Assembly: GCA_017453665.1 (NCBI GenBank)
Contig: JAFTEM010000011.1
Coordinates: forward strand, 1-42,098
Source of the DNA: a bacterium
Lineage (GTDB): Bacteria; Patescibacteria; JAEDAM01; Absconditabacterales; Absconditicoccaceae
Direction: 5' to 3'
DNA: 42,098 nt
In this document: one piece after another, positions 1 to 9,359 of the stretch
How positions within the stretch are numbered: position 1 is the first letter of the stretch
Layout: each line of letters begins with the position of its first letter
Notes under the pieces: generated by a model
The model's input: the letters and a program-made list of their open reading frames with translations, nothing else
Database searches by the model: none
Told to the model about the DNA's origin: nothing
Position numbers and translations under genes: made by a program

Positions 1-612
1 ATAAGTATATTCCCATCAATAACCATCTGCTATCATTTTTTTGTTAATATTTTCTCAATTAACGAATACATAAGCTAATAATCTACCATATTTATCAGTT
101 TCTCATTGAGTAACATCTAATTCTAATTGAACTTCTTTAATGTCTTTAAGTAATGTTTTTAAATATTCAGAAGCTTCTTTTCAAAAACATTCAATATAAC
201 CATATCTTGTAGCATAACTTTCTGGAGAATCTAATCCTATCATTCTGACTGAAATTTCTCATGATAAATTTTTAACCTTTATAGTATCTCAATCAACTAC
301 ACTAACTAATTCATATGTCTTTTCTGAAATAAGTCTGTTATAAACTATTTCAGCAGCTTCTCTCATAACTTCTTTTTTTGCTGTTTTTCTTGCACTATCA
401 AATAAAGAAACCCATGTCTCTCTAGGATATTTGTATTTATATTTTGGATCATTTTCAGCACTAATTACAATATTATAGAACACATCAGCTTTCTTTTCTG
501 CTTCACTTTGAGCAAAACAAAAAGTTGAAGTTAAATAAACTTTACCACCTTGAATAAAAAATGCTCAAATTTTTCACTCGTTCGCATTTCTTGATAACTT
601 CCTAATTAAGAC
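1..612 (-). CDS. Thermonuclease (SNase) domain protein, partial at both ends
   Basis: The reading frame (TGA=Gly) runs off the window start, so the C-terminus is missing. The SNase core is clear: VVDGDTIKV, then RMIGLDSPES, a Cys/Gly segment (ECFGKEA), a KYGRLLAYVFVNG strand and DGYGWEYTY at the edge. These are the calcium-binding Asp, the active-site Arg/Asp region and the conserved GR of staphylococcal-nuclease-like endonucleases. About 100 residues precede the domain. The frame is open back to a TAG at 613-615 but holds no ATG; GTG at 481-483 is the only common start. The upstream residues (GGKVYLTSTFCFAQSEAEKK) look like real protein, so the true start may have been lost or may use a rare codon. 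It probably cleaves nucleic acid outside the cytoplasm, which would suit a nucleotide-scavenging epibiont; that role is inference. Confidence 0.8.
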
Positions 613-885
613 CTAACATTACGAAGACTAAAATTTACTATTTAAGCCAAAAATGATGCTAAATGATCAAAAAAGAAAATATATAGCAGTTATGAAGGGG
701 AGTCTAGAAATCAAAATTGTTGCAAAGTAGGGTATACTCTGCATGAGAACTACCCTAAAAAAATCTATAAAATACTATTGTAATTATATTTTTATTTTTT
801 ATAATACATTTAACTGTGTGGCTAGATTGGAAAATCGGCTTACAAACTGCAAAGAGCCTTCGGGCTTCAAAAAAAGAATAAAACT
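613..885. other. Non-coding left flank of the prophage
   Basis: No supportable gene. It contains a short hairpin (GGGTA at 731-735 with TACCC near 750) around the 12-mer CTGCATGAGAAC, and a tight AGCC-TTCG-GGCT hairpin near 856-867. A partial copy of the attachment-site arm (TTGTTGCAAAGT) lies near 718-729. A 37-codon minus-strand frame inside is too weak to call. Confidence 0.5.
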
Positions 886-913
886 ACTTTGCACAATGTA
901 CCTTGTGCAAAGT
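886..913 (+). other. dif-like attachment site, left
   Basis: An 11-bp arm ACTTTGCACAA (886-896), a 6-bp centre TGTACC (897-902) and an 11-bp arm TTGTGCAAAGT (903-913). The two arms are perfect inverted repeats. The 11-6-11 layout and the TGTA centre match bacterial dif sites used by XerC/XerD (E. coli centre TGTATA). It shares the centre and the first 8 bases of the right arm with the site at 9756-9783. As a hairpin it could also act in single-stranded phage DNA. Confidence 0.75.
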
Positions 914-1025
914 TAAATAAAAAAATGAATTTCTGAATTAATTATTAATTGATAGAAATAGGCAAATTATTTGTTTCGGCTTTCACGAATGGAAATAGTT
1001 TAGACAAATGCTTTGAACTTGAGTA

Positions 1026-1196
1026 ATGGAGATTCCTGAAAGTTTTACTACAGGATTAACATCTTTAGTAAACAATTTCGGATCAACTATTGCTAACTGG
1101 TTGCCTACTATTATCCTTGTAGCTCTTTGAATAACTGCAATTTTTGCATTATTTAGAGTTGTTAGAGGATATGCAAGAAGTGCTTTCCACGGTTAG
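1026..1196 (+). CDS. Probable inovirus major coat protein
   Basis: 56 residues with one membrane span: a polar N-terminal third (MEIPESFTTG...), a hydrophobic stretch (TIILVALGITAIFALF) and a short basic C-terminus (RVVRGYARSAF). This is the architecture of mature filamentous-phage major coat proteins, whose basic tail contacts the packaged ssDNA. There is no long signal peptide, as in Pf3-type coats. It has one in-frame TGA glycine inside the span. A strong terminator follows directly, as after gene VIII in classical filamentous phages. Call based on architecture and position, not sequence identity. Confidence 0.7.
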
Positions 1197-1203
1197 AATA
1201 AAG

Positions 1204-1252
1204 AAATAGCGTTATTAATTCCTTAGCGAGTTTTTAACGCTATTTTATTATT
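1204..1252 (+). terminator. Terminator after coat gene
   Basis: A perfect 11-bp stem (AAATAGCGTTA at 1204-1214 with TAACGCTATTT at 1235-1245), followed by a T/A-rich tail. It lies 7 bases after the coat stop and probably isolates strong coat expression from the downstream replication genes. Confidence 0.75.
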
Positions 1253-1265
1253 TAAGTTTACAGCA

Positions 1266-1568
1266 ATGTATAACTACTACAACATTCTAAGTGCTTACCT
1301 GTTTGATGAAAAAGACAGAGAAACCGGAGAATTAACGGGTAAAAAAAAGGTTTGTATAACTTGTAATCAGTATCTTAAAGGGTGAACTGTTTCAAGATAT
1401 ACTTATAGATTTTACCCTTATGAAGATGATTTTGTTAAGATGTTTTGAAAAAAAATCAAACCAGACGAGTATAATCTCGGTTTGTCAAATGTGATTTTAA
1501 AAGCTAGAGTTATTCCTGAATGCGAAGGTTTCGTAGATGAGTTGCCTGATTATCTAAAAAATAAATAG
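1266..1568 (+). CDS. Small phage protein, possible ssDNA-binding protein
   Basis: 100 residues, hydrophilic and rich in Tyr, Lys and Asp, with a CxxC-like pair (VCITCNQY), no signal peptide and no membrane span. Two glycines are TGA. It sits between the coat terminator and the Rep gene, where filamentous phages often carry the small protein that coats progeny single strands (gene V type). The size fits, but I see no specific OB-fold signature, so the role is inferred from position. A strong hairpin follows its stop. Confidence 0.6.
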
Positions 1569-1852
1569 GTTGTGATCTTTAAAAATTATATCTTTGAAAA
1601 ATTTAGACCACGCCCCTAATAATAGGCGTGGTCCCCTACCCCCTCAAAAATAACCACTTTTCCAAGTTTTCAACTTTCAAAACTCTTCTTCAAAAAGTGT
1701 GTAGAAAGTACCCTTTAAAAAAAAAGTTTGACAAAGTGTTATTTTAACTGTTTAGAACTACCTTCTTTTAGCTTGTCAAAATACTTGAAAAAATGGTAAA
1801 AATCAATGACTATAAAATAAATTTGTCAAAAGTCAATAAAATAGGAGAGGTT
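1569..1852 (+). promoter_or_regulatory. Intergenic region ahead of rep
   Basis: About 280 bases without a gene. It holds the 1606-1633 hairpin, a C-rich patch (CCCCTACCCCC near 1633-1643) and, just before the Rep start, the strong ribosome-binding sequence AGGAGAGG (1842-1849). This is one of the few clear Shine-Dalgarno sites in the window. The plus-strand origin could lie here or in the 9360-9590 region. Confidence 0.4.
1606..1633 (+). terminator. GC-rich hairpin between small gene and rep
   Basis: A perfect 9-bp stem GACCACGCC / GGCGTGGTC separated by 10 bases, unusually GC-rich for this genome. There is no T-run after it on the plus strand, so besides transcription termination it could be a strand-specific replication or nicking structure. 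Confidence 0.45.
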
Positions 1853-2731
1853 ATGGATTTCTACAAATCAGACGGTTTTTTATGAGAATTTATAGATTTT
1901 GTAGGTTTCTATTGAGAACGAAAACATGAAAGATTGTTAAATCTTTTAAAATCTGATAATGGTTGAAGTATTTATTTATCGAGGCGTTTAGTTCTTAATT
2001 CCTTGAATGGCTTTGCAAATTTTCGTTGAATGGTTTCTGTTTCTTTGTATTGAAGTCCTGTAAATATCGTACAATTAAGAGAAATTACTCAACAATGAAA
2101 AGTTGTTTTAGATGTAGATATATATTGAAAGGGTTGTAAATTAATCAGAGAAGAAGGAATTCGAGAGGAATTATATCTTCTTTTTACTTACTATTTAGGA
2201 ATGGAGAACGTAATTCTCACTCGTGCTGATTATACAGTTGATTGTATGAAAATGAATTTCAGAAAAAGAAATCATTTAAAATGCAAGATAGATGGTGTTA
2301 TAAATACAAATTGAGAAATGTCTTATAAAACATTTTGAAGAAAATCTCACGATTCCGCAAGGTTTTTAAGATATTATGATAAGAAATTAGAAATTAAAGC
2401 AAGAAACACTTCTCATTTATACCCCGAATATTCACTTTTTCCCTCTGTAATGCGTTATGAATTGCAAGTAAATAGTAAATGATTTGATGATGTTGAAAGA
2501 ATGTTGAAAATTGAGGATTTGTATGGCTTTATTACTCTTCAAAAGCAAGTTGCAAGCTCTAATTGAAAACATCTTGTTAAGAATAAAGATTTATCATTAG
2601 AAGAAATTGCTGTTGAGACAATAAAGAAATTACAAAATCAAAAACAATATGATAGTTTAGAAAAAATAAAATTGCTGTTGTTATGAGAAGAATATTTAAA
2701 TTATGAAAATAGAAAATGTTGTATTGATTAA
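1853..2731 (+). CDS. Rolling-circle replication initiator (Rep_trans-like)
   Basis: 292 residues. Family signatures visible in order: DVDIYGKGCKL (near residue 80), LTRADYTVDC (near 121, the R-x-D-x-x-x-D metal or catalytic segment), LRYYDKKLE (near 171, candidate nucleophilic tyrosines) and VMRYELQV (near 201). This pattern is shared by plasmid Rep_trans proteins and the gpII-like initiators of several filamentous phages, which nick the plus strand and restart replication. Many TGA codons are translated, including the second one after the start. The ATG follows AGGAGAGG at ideal spacing. The 3' end overlaps the Zot gene, so the two are likely translationally coupled. Confidence 0.8.
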
Positions 2732-4083
2732 CTTGTACTATGTGAAATTTTGGGTCTTGAAAGACTATGAGTACGTTTCTTGAGGCTTTCTCAAAAGATA
2801 AACGTAGTACTTATATTATTTCAAATGTTCCTTATAGCTGTGTAGACCATTTTTATTCAACAGTAGATGATTTACTTAATGTCTTTGAGGTTCTTGATGA
2901 TTATACAATGAGAACTAACCTTGATATAAAAAGCTATTCTGGAGTTGAGAAATATACAAAATCAATACTTCTCATAATAGATGAGGCGCATCTTTATTTG
3001 GGTGCAAGAGAAAGTCTCACTAAAGCAAGTATATTGAATAAATTAAAGCTTATCTTTACTCAGTGTAGGAAAAGAAAAATTAGAATTGTGTTTATTACTC
3101 AAAGATTAACGCAAATTGATATTTATGTTAGAAGGCTTGCTGATTATGTTGAAGAATACCATCGTTCTAATTTCCTTTGATTATATCGAGTAAAAAAAAC
3201 AGTGTATGAAAATCGTTGAGACGTTGCAGATATTGAAACAGATACATCAATAAAAATGACAAATGATGGTCAAATGAAAAACTATAAAGAAGACGCAAAA
3301 TTATACAGTGAATTCTTTCGACCATTAACAATGGGTTTGCAATTGTTCTCATTTACAAAGAAAGGTTATAGGGATTTGATAAAAGAATATCATAATACGT
3401 ATTATGTATGTTGACAACACGACGATAGAGTTAGTCCTTTAACGTTTGAAAAATTAGTTGAATGATTATCAATTCCTATACCTCCTATATTATCTTTACA
3501 AGATAAACTTCAGAATAATGTCCCTACGTTTTACAAGATTTATCAAAAAGTTGTTGTGCTTAGTGATAAGATACATGATAAAGTTTGTGCTTTTCTCGAT
3601 ACTCAAAGTAAAACGTTGAATTCGGAGAATTTACCGTTTAGTAAAGACGATAAAATACTTGTTGAGGTAGAAAATAAAGCTTTTATTAAATGACGTCTTG
3701 AAGATGATGAAGAAGAAAGAAAAGTAAAGATAGAAAATATTATAAAAGAGAAAAGATTCCATGAATTAGAAATAAGAAGACCATTATATTATGTATCTAA
3801 TAAATTAACCCAATTCTTAGATTTAGAGAGAGAGTATCAGTTCCAATTAACATTAGATACACAACGTGATATAAATTATATTTTAGCTCGTAAATATGAA
3901 TTAGAACATGAAGATAATAATAGTGAGGAGTATTTTATGAACACATCGGAAGAGAGTTTGATTGATGTTCAAGATAGCGAAGATTGAAAAGAAAGCATGA
4001 GTCAAAATCCTAATAAAAAAACCGCTGTTATAAAAGAATTAACATTAAAAGAAAAAATAGCTTTATTGAATAATGATTGATAG
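2716..4083 (+). CDS. zot: Zot-family phage assembly ATPase (gpI-like)
   Basis: 455 residues. The N-terminus MLYGLTCTMGNFGSGKT carries the Walker A motif with two glycines encoded by TGA. Walker B is SILLIIDEAHLYLG (near residues 82-95), followed by the QCRKRKIRIVFITQRLTQID sensor-like segment typical of Zot. These ATPases drive extrusion of filamentous phage through the inner membrane. The ATG at 2716 overlaps the end of rep by 16 bases; a later ATG at 2740 would leave no residues ahead of the P-loop strand. Unusually, I see no hydrophobic span in the C-terminal half, which is charged and coil-rich; the 62-residue membrane protein that starts directly after the stop may supply the anchor. Confidence 0.85.
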
Positions 4084-4272
4084 ATGAATATTTCAATGTG
4101 ATTTACTCCTGAGATGGTTCGGTCTCGAATATGGTCCATATTAAAAAAGTTTGTTCTGTGGCTTGCTTGAGGTTGGGAATGGTATTTATGAATAATTATT
4201 TGAATAATCCTTTTAGTCTTTCTTTATAAGGTATTATTTAAATTTTTAACTAATTATTTTTCAAAAATATAA
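4084..4272 (+). CDS. Small phage membrane protein downstream of zot
   Basis: 62 residues; the ATG follows the zot TAG without a gap. The N-terminal third is amphipathic and basic, then comes a strong span (WYLGIIIGIILLVFLYKVLF). It could anchor the assembly ATPase, acting as the missing membrane half of a split gpI. Function not established; position and topology are the only evidence. Confidence 0.6.
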
Positions 4273-4303
4273 TTATTAAAGTTTTATTTTGTAATTTATT
4301 AAA

Positions 4304-4540
4304 ATGATAACGTATATTGATTGATATTTTATTCTTCATTGGTGATGTTTCTTTTGATTAATGTTCTGTATAGGTGCTTTTATTTGTGCTGTTGTTGTTC
4401 TAGCTCTTACTTTACAAGATAAAAATGAACAAATTAAACATTTAGAAAGAGATAATCTAATTACGAATAAAAGTCTTAAATATTATTCTGATAAAATAGA
4501 ACAAGTAAAAAAGATTTTATTCTCTTCTGTTAAAATGTAA
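4304..4540 (+). CDS. Small phage membrane protein with charged C-terminal helix
   Basis: 78 residues. It has two closely spaced hydrophobic stretches near the N-terminus (YFILHWGCFFGLMFCIGAFICAVVVLAL), followed by a charged, probably coiled-coil tail (QDKNEQIKHLERDN...). Several glycines are TGA. It could be a minor virion or assembly protein. No family recognised. Confidence 0.55.
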
Positions 4541-4605
4541 TGACGCGAATTCCTTTATTATTAGAATATAAATTTTTATGATTGTATGAATTAAATAATG
4601 CTTAA
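4540..4605 (+). CDS. Possible 21-residue overlapping peptide
   Basis: Starts within TAATG at the end of the preceding gene and ends (TAA 4603-4605) just inside the next one, which starts at 4598. The overlaps on both sides suggest a translational bridge rather than a functional protein. Sequence MTRIPLLLEYKFLGLYELNNA. Weakly supported. Confidence 0.3.
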
Positions 4606-5620
4606 AAAAATAATAAAGAGCTCTTTTTTATGCTGTATGGTATTTTGATTTTGTCAATGATTTTTTTCTAGTGCTTTAGAATTAGAGTTTTTATATTCGT
4701 GAAGTTCTGATACTTTTGTTCATAATGATTATGAATTAAGTGATGAATATGCAAATTCAACTTGAATATATTGTTATCAATTGGAAGGTATTTCGTCTCC
4801 TACTCAATATAATTTTTTATCTGTTGCTTTTGCTGTTTGTCGTTTTTCTGAATGTGATACTTCATTTGCTCCTGGTGTTCTCGTATGGGATAATTCAGTA
4901 ATATATCAATATGGGGCATCTGGTTTTAATTGTGTTGTTAAGCCTGTTTGATATAATTGAATAAGAGTGAATGGTTGGAATAATTCTGATTGATGAACTA
5001 TTTCATATTATAGACTTATTGAAGAAAGTTCTTCATCTGATTGTAGTCAAGATTCTAATTATTTACAATGTCTTGAAGACTTAAACACTACAACAGCATC
5101 ATTAACTACTCTATCTTGACAATACTCTACTCTCTCTTGAAATTATCAACAATGTCAATCCGATTTGTCAAGTTGTCAAGCTTGAAATGATGCTTGATAT
5201 TTACAGTGTATTAGTGATTTATCAACTTGTACTGGTTCTTTAGAATCTCAAACTAATTTAAATGATAGTTTAACTTCACAATTACAAGAATGTTTAGCTT
5301 GAAGTGGTTCAACAGGTGATATGTCTTTATGGTGTAATACTTATGACTTGTTTCGAGATAATGATTGAGATATGTTTTCAATTCCTATACAAAATAATCT
5401 TTTTCTTCCTGAATGATATAAAGCTAAAGTTGAAGATTGAGTTCAATCAATAACTTCTATTAATTCTCTTGATTATGCTTATTCAATTGATGATGAAGAC
5501 TTTCAAAAAGTTCTTAATGGTTATGGTATAGTATTTATTTATATATTCTCATCTGCTCTATTCTTATTATTTATATATGCAATAAGAAGGTATTTTATTT
5601 GATTAAAACGTTCTAGATAA
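4598..5620 (+). CDS. Exported Cys-rich phage protein with C-terminal membrane anchor
   Basis: 340 residues. An N-terminal signal peptide (MLKKIIKSSFLCCMVFGFCQGFFSSA) is followed by a Ser/Asn/Tyr-rich ectodomain. The middle (about 160-235) has repeating LxxCxxDL-type units with regularly spaced cysteines. A C-terminal span (GIVFIYIFSSALFLLFIYAI) ends in a basic tail. Signal peptide plus C-terminal anchor is the layout of filamentous-phage minor coat and adsorption proteins (pIII type) awaiting assembly. The Cys repeats could form a disulfide-stabilised stalk. No sequence homologue recognised. TAATG overlap with the next gene. Confidence 0.65.
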
Positions 5621-5739
5621 TGAGTGATTTACAACGGATTTTATCTTGGTTGGGTTCTATTCTTACAGAATTTTGAACCGAAATCTTTCTTTGAGTTCTT
5701 GCTGTTAGTTTATTAGGTCTTTTACTTTGAAGAAAATAA
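5620..5739 (+). CDS. 39-residue phage membrane protein
   Basis: Starts in the TAATG overlap with the previous stop. One amphipathic N-terminal helix is followed by a single span (IFLGVLAVSLLGLLLG) ending in RK. Size and topology resemble the tiny tip proteins of filamentous virions (pVII/pIX class) or an alternative minor coat protein. Three TGA glycines. Confidence 0.55.
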
Positions 5740-5743
5740 ATAA

Positions 5744-6043
5744 ATGTATTCTTGAGTTTTAGGAAATCCAATTATTTATCATTATACTTGAAATTCTTTA
5801 ATTTATGAAAGTATAGGTTCTTTTTGAAGTGGTGCTTTTATGCAATTTAGAGATACGTTTTTATATTATTTAAATCAAGGTTTAACGTTTGAAAATATTA
5901 GATGGCTTGTTGTATTCTTTTTGATTTGTTTGGCCGTGTCTTTTATTTGTGCGATTATTTTTCATTTATTGAATAATGGTTTTTCAAGTTCTTCATCTTT
6001 AGAGGTTTCTGATAATGTAGGTAAAACAATAATCCGGAAATAA
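5744..6043 (+). CDS. 99-residue phage membrane protein
   Basis: The ATG at 5744 adds 32 residues containing three TGA glycines to the frame that also has an ATG at 5840. The main span is WLVVFFLICLAVSFICAIIF, flanked by a polar N-terminal domain and a Ser-rich, basic C-terminal tail. It may be a virion or assembly component of the block; no family recognised. Confidence 0.55.
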
Positions 6044-6069
6044 ACTTTTAAATATTAATTTATAAAAGA

Positions 6070-6207
6070 ATGTATGCTTCTATTATTGATTTAGTTCAGA
6101 TTATATTATGGAATTGATTGTTCATTTTATGACAAGCTCTTCTTATTTTTACGTTCTTTTATATTCTTTGATGAATTTTATTCTTAATTAAATGAAAATG
6201 AATTTAG
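6070..6207 (+). CDS. 45-residue phage membrane peptide
   Basis: Almost entirely hydrophobic: two short spans interrupted by TGA glycines (IILWNGLFILG, LLIFTFFYILGGILFLI). It overlaps the next start by 16 bases. It belongs to the same run of tiny membrane genes; function unknown. Confidence 0.45.
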
Positions 6208-6311
6208 GTCAATGGTGATTATTTGAAGCAACTCCTATTATAGCAATAGTATTTGATTGCTTTATATTTTATTTATGTATAAAGACTTTATATCATAAGG
6301 CGTTAGAATAA
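6192..6311 (+). CDS. 39-residue phage membrane peptide
   Basis: The ATG lies inside the previous gene and the TAA overlaps the next ATG (TAATG). One span (IIAIVFDCFIFYLCI) is followed by a His/Lys tail. The double overlap supports real, coupled translation. Confidence 0.45.
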
Positions 6312-6430
6312 TGGTTATTATATTTATTTGTGCTGTTTTGCTAGTTTTTGTTCTTATAAATTTTAAATCTATGCGTTCGGCTTGAAAAGAAAAACAATTT
6401 AATCGTAGAATGTGAAATTTTAGAAATTAA
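6311..6430 (+). CDS. 39-residue phage membrane peptide with basic tail
   Basis: An N-terminal span (MVIIFICAVLLVFVLINF) is followed by a strongly basic tail (KSMRSAGKEKQFNRR). A basic cytoplasmic tail after one span is coat-like and could touch DNA, so this is an alternative candidate for a minor coat protein. Confidence 0.5.
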
Positions 6431-6437
6431 TATTATT

Positions 6438-6824
6438 ATGATGTGTTTAAGTGCTTATTCCGTAAAAAGTTATACAGAAGAACAGAAATTAAAAATTTTA
6501 ATGGATTTTCTCGTTTTTCTTCAAACTTGAGAATGTGATTGAGATTATGATTTTTTTAGGTCTCTCTGTTTGCAAAAAAAACAATTAGCTATGTTCTTAA
6601 AAAATACGGTTCCTTTCGTATATGATAACTTGGATTATAAATATATACTTTGAGATTTGCTGGAACTAGTTCAGAATGATTGTGAAAAAACTGCTTATGA
6701 ATATCCTACATATTATATGATGTGTGTTTTAACGGGTGCAATCTATTTACACGCAAGGCAAGAAAATTTATCTCTTAAGAAAATGTTAGCAAGATGAAGT
6801 CAAATATTATTAAATATATTATAG
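6438..6824 (+). CDS. Phage cytoplasmic protein of unknown function
   Basis: 128 residues, soluble and helical, with four TGA glycines and several cysteines. No membrane span or known motif. Its 3' end overlaps the start of the adsorption-like gene (6794) by 31 bases in another frame, implying coupled expression. It could be a regulator or assembly chaperone. Confidence 0.55.
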
Positions 6825-8506
6825 CTTTCTTTTTAGTTGTTGGTTGCGTAGCAACAACAACGGAAACAAAGGCTTTTACTATTGATGAAGTGGCTGTTGT
6901 TGATTCTATTGATTTAAATTCTGCGTCTTCAATTGCTATTCCTCTTTGTTTTTTTTATGGTGAAAATGTTTTACCTGCTGGCTCTTGGGTTGGTTCTTGA
7001 TATGTTTGAGATTCTTCTACTAATGCTTGTATTAATCAAAATACGTATTATAGGGTTTATTGAAAATTTTTAAGGCCTACTTGGTGAGATAATGATTCTA
7101 CGAAGTTTTTTGCTACTTCATTTGTAAATTTTAGTCAAGATTGAAATTGATGACTTAATTTTGATTTGTATTCTTTTATCGATTATGATTTTTACACTTA
7201 TAATGTTCCTTCTATAGCTTGATTTCTTCATACTTTCAATGATTGAAATACAGAATTAATGAAGTATATGTATTTTCTTCCTAATTCTGTAATTTTTATG
7301 GCTCAAAATGGAGCTACTTTACAGTATTTTTGAGGGTGATGGGTTCTTGAAAATTATGTTCTTTATATTGATTTTACTGATAGACAACTTCATGACAATT
7401 TTTATGCTATAAATTTTCAAGCTTGAAAGGCCTGGTCTTTAACTTTGCAAAATCCTACAGCTTATCAAATAGCTTTATGATTGATGAAACCAACTGTAAA
7501 TTGGCTTAATTCTCTTGAATGGTCTAAATCTTATACCATTGTTAATTGAGGTTCTAAGGTTTTTCCAAATACTTTTATGAATAATCAATATGCTGTATAT
7601 AGATGAAATAATCTTTGAGGGGTTCAATGATGAAGCTGATTTACTTATTCTTTAGATACTGATTATATTGATCCTGATTTTTGATGAGGTTCTGCAAGTA
7701 CTGATAATGCTGTTACTATAACTTGAGGTTCTGCTAATACTTATGTTATTGATTATTTATCTGATTGTTGAAATAAGATTGAAATGGTTCGTTCTTACAT
7801 TCAATCTTATGAATATTGTAATATTTCTTCATCAGATAATACTGCTTTTGAGTTATTATTCTTTTGATGATGATTGACTTGAATGGTTTCTTATACGGGT
7901 TCTAATACATCTTGTCAAAATTTTGTAAATAAACATAATTCATTTTATAATATATATTCTTCTAATTGGTCTCAAAGTGATTATTGTTCTGATTGTGGGG
8001 CTTATCAATTAGATAATTTATATGATTCTAATGCTCCGTTTATCAATCTTGCATATTCTCGAGATATTTATTCGGTTTCTTATGATAGTTCTAATAATAT
8101 GGTTTGACTTCCTACATCTGCTTGAGTTTGTCCTTCTACTTCTGCTATTGAGACAACAACAACAGTTTGAGATAAAGCTAAATCTTTTTGGAATAATCTA
8201 GTTTGTCAATTCGAATTGTGAAATGCTGTTAATTGGGTTGTTGGTTCTTGAACGATTGATTGTGATATTGTTCTTGGAGATGATCGTTCTTATATATCTA
8301 TTATATGAAATAAAATTGGTTGATATGTTGGAGAACCTATTAGAGAAAGGTTCTATAATCCATTAAAAGAACAGTATGATTTATGATATAATGCCGTTTC
8401 TCCTTCAACTTCTTGTTCTACTAGTACAACTTTTACTTTTTGAGATACTATTCTTTATTTTGGTTCAGCTGTAATTTTACTTTTTTTAATTCCTATATTC
8501 TTCTAG
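6794..8506 (+). CDS. Large exported, C-terminally anchored phage protein (candidate adsorption protein)
   Basis: 570 residues, the largest gene of the phage. The N-terminal signal (KYIIAFFLVVGCVATTTETKAF) includes a Cys that could be a lipobox. It leads a long Ser/Thr/Asn/Tyr/Gly-rich ectodomain with many TGA glycines, including Gly runs (FFGGGLTG, DFGGGSAS). Scattered cysteine pairs suggest disulfides. The C-terminus is a hydrophobic anchor (ILYFGSAVILLFLIPIFF). Layout and size fit a receptor-binding pIII-type protein; the Gly-rich segments recall the linkers between pIII domains. No sequence family recognised. Confidence 0.65.
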
Positions 8507-8507
8507 T

Positions 8508-8756
8508 ATGACTTTTGATGTAGCAAGCATTGTTAAGATATTTATCTTTCTAGCGGTATTTACTTTATTTGCTGTTGAATTATCTGATTTAGCTTATTTA
8601 TTTTGATTGCTATCTTGATTTTTAGCTAGTATATTTTCTGTATTTTGTTATTTAGGTGCTTCATCATCATCTGTTGCTGTTATATCTTGATTATTTGTAT
8701 CATTTTTGCTTGCTGGTTTGTTGTTGAAATTATATAAAATATTATTTAGTTCCTAG
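8508..8756 (+). CDS. Small polytopic phage membrane protein
   Basis: 82 residues with three predicted spans (IVKIFIFLAVFTLFAV; LAYLFGLLSGFLASIFSVF; SVAVISGLFVSFLLAGLLL). The start follows the previous TAG by one base. In filamentous phages this position after the adsorption protein is often taken by a pVI-like hydrophobic tip protein, which is a reasonable guess. Confidence 0.55.
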
Positions 8757-8776
8757 TTTCTGTATATATATCTAAT

Positions 8777-8974
8777 ATGACTATAAGTCGGATTATTGGA
8801 ATATTCCGACCTAAAATTAGGTTTAAGAAAAAAAAATCTCCTTGTTTAGTGTCTAAATATCTTCATCTTATTAAAATTGGTAGAAAATATAGAAATATTA
8901 AAAATGGAGTTGATAAAATAATTGATAGAAAATGTAGTTCTATTCGTTGTATAAAATTCATATTTTTAAAATAA
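8777..8974 (+). CDS. Possible small basic phage protein
   Basis: 65 residues, about one third Lys/Arg, no TGA codons, ending in TAA. The first 35 bases form a near-perfect hairpin (GTCGGA... / ...TCCGAC). It could be a nucleic-acid-binding peptide ending the late operon, or chance coding in an AT-rich leader. A terminator follows about 55 bases downstream. Confidence 0.4.
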   Translation: MTISRIIGIFRPKIRFKKKKSPCLVSKYLHLIKIGRKYRNIKNGVDKIIDRKCSSIRCIKFIFLK

Positions 8975-9030
8975 AAATATAAAGTTGAATAATTTATAAT
9001 ATTATAAAAAAAATTTTAAAATTTGCAAAA

Positions 9031-9058
9031 AACAGAACATTATGTTCTGTTTTTTTTT
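9031..9058 (+). terminator. Rho-independent terminator of the phage operon
   Basis: AACAGAACA / TGTTCTGTT, a 9-bp perfect stem with a 3-base loop, followed by a run of T. It closes the plus-strand phage transcript and faces the opposite-strand gene at 9104-9286. Confidence 0.9.
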
Positions 9059-9103
9059 AAACTTTGAATGAATAAAATACTTTTACAAGAAATTTATAAA
9101 ATA

Positions 9104-9286
9104 TTAAATATATTTTTCAATATATTTTTTTGCTAATATGATTGCTTGAGTTTGGTCGATTAAACTTCATTCCATTCCTCTAGCTCTCATAATTTGAATT
9201 GATAAGTTTTCAATACTTTTGTTTTCTTGATTGTTTAATTTGTAAAGAAGTTTTTTACTAAATTTTCTTTCTTTTCGTACTTGCAT
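9104..9286 (-). CDS. 60-residue opposite-strand phage protein, possible regulator
   Basis: MQVRKERKFSKK... is a basic N-terminus followed by two helices (SIENLSIQIMRARG, SLIDQTQAIILAKKYIEKY), with one TGA glycine. It is the only phage gene on the minus strand, has a TATAAT-like -10 around 9319-9325 and faces the operon terminator. Small basic helical proteins divergent from a phage operon are often repressors, but no helix-turn-helix or ribbon-helix-helix signature is certain. Confidence 0.55.
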
Positions 9287-9359
9287 TTTTTAGTTGGTTA
9301 AGAATAAAGTATTGAGATTATATAGGTGCGATGTGTAGAAATCAACAAAAAACCGCAAA

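Noticed and set aside
8777..8974. Treating this UGA-free frame as another acquired standard-code gene
   Set aside because: Only three glycines, low-complexity Lys/Arg/Ile content and a location inside the phage make the absence of TGA uninformative.
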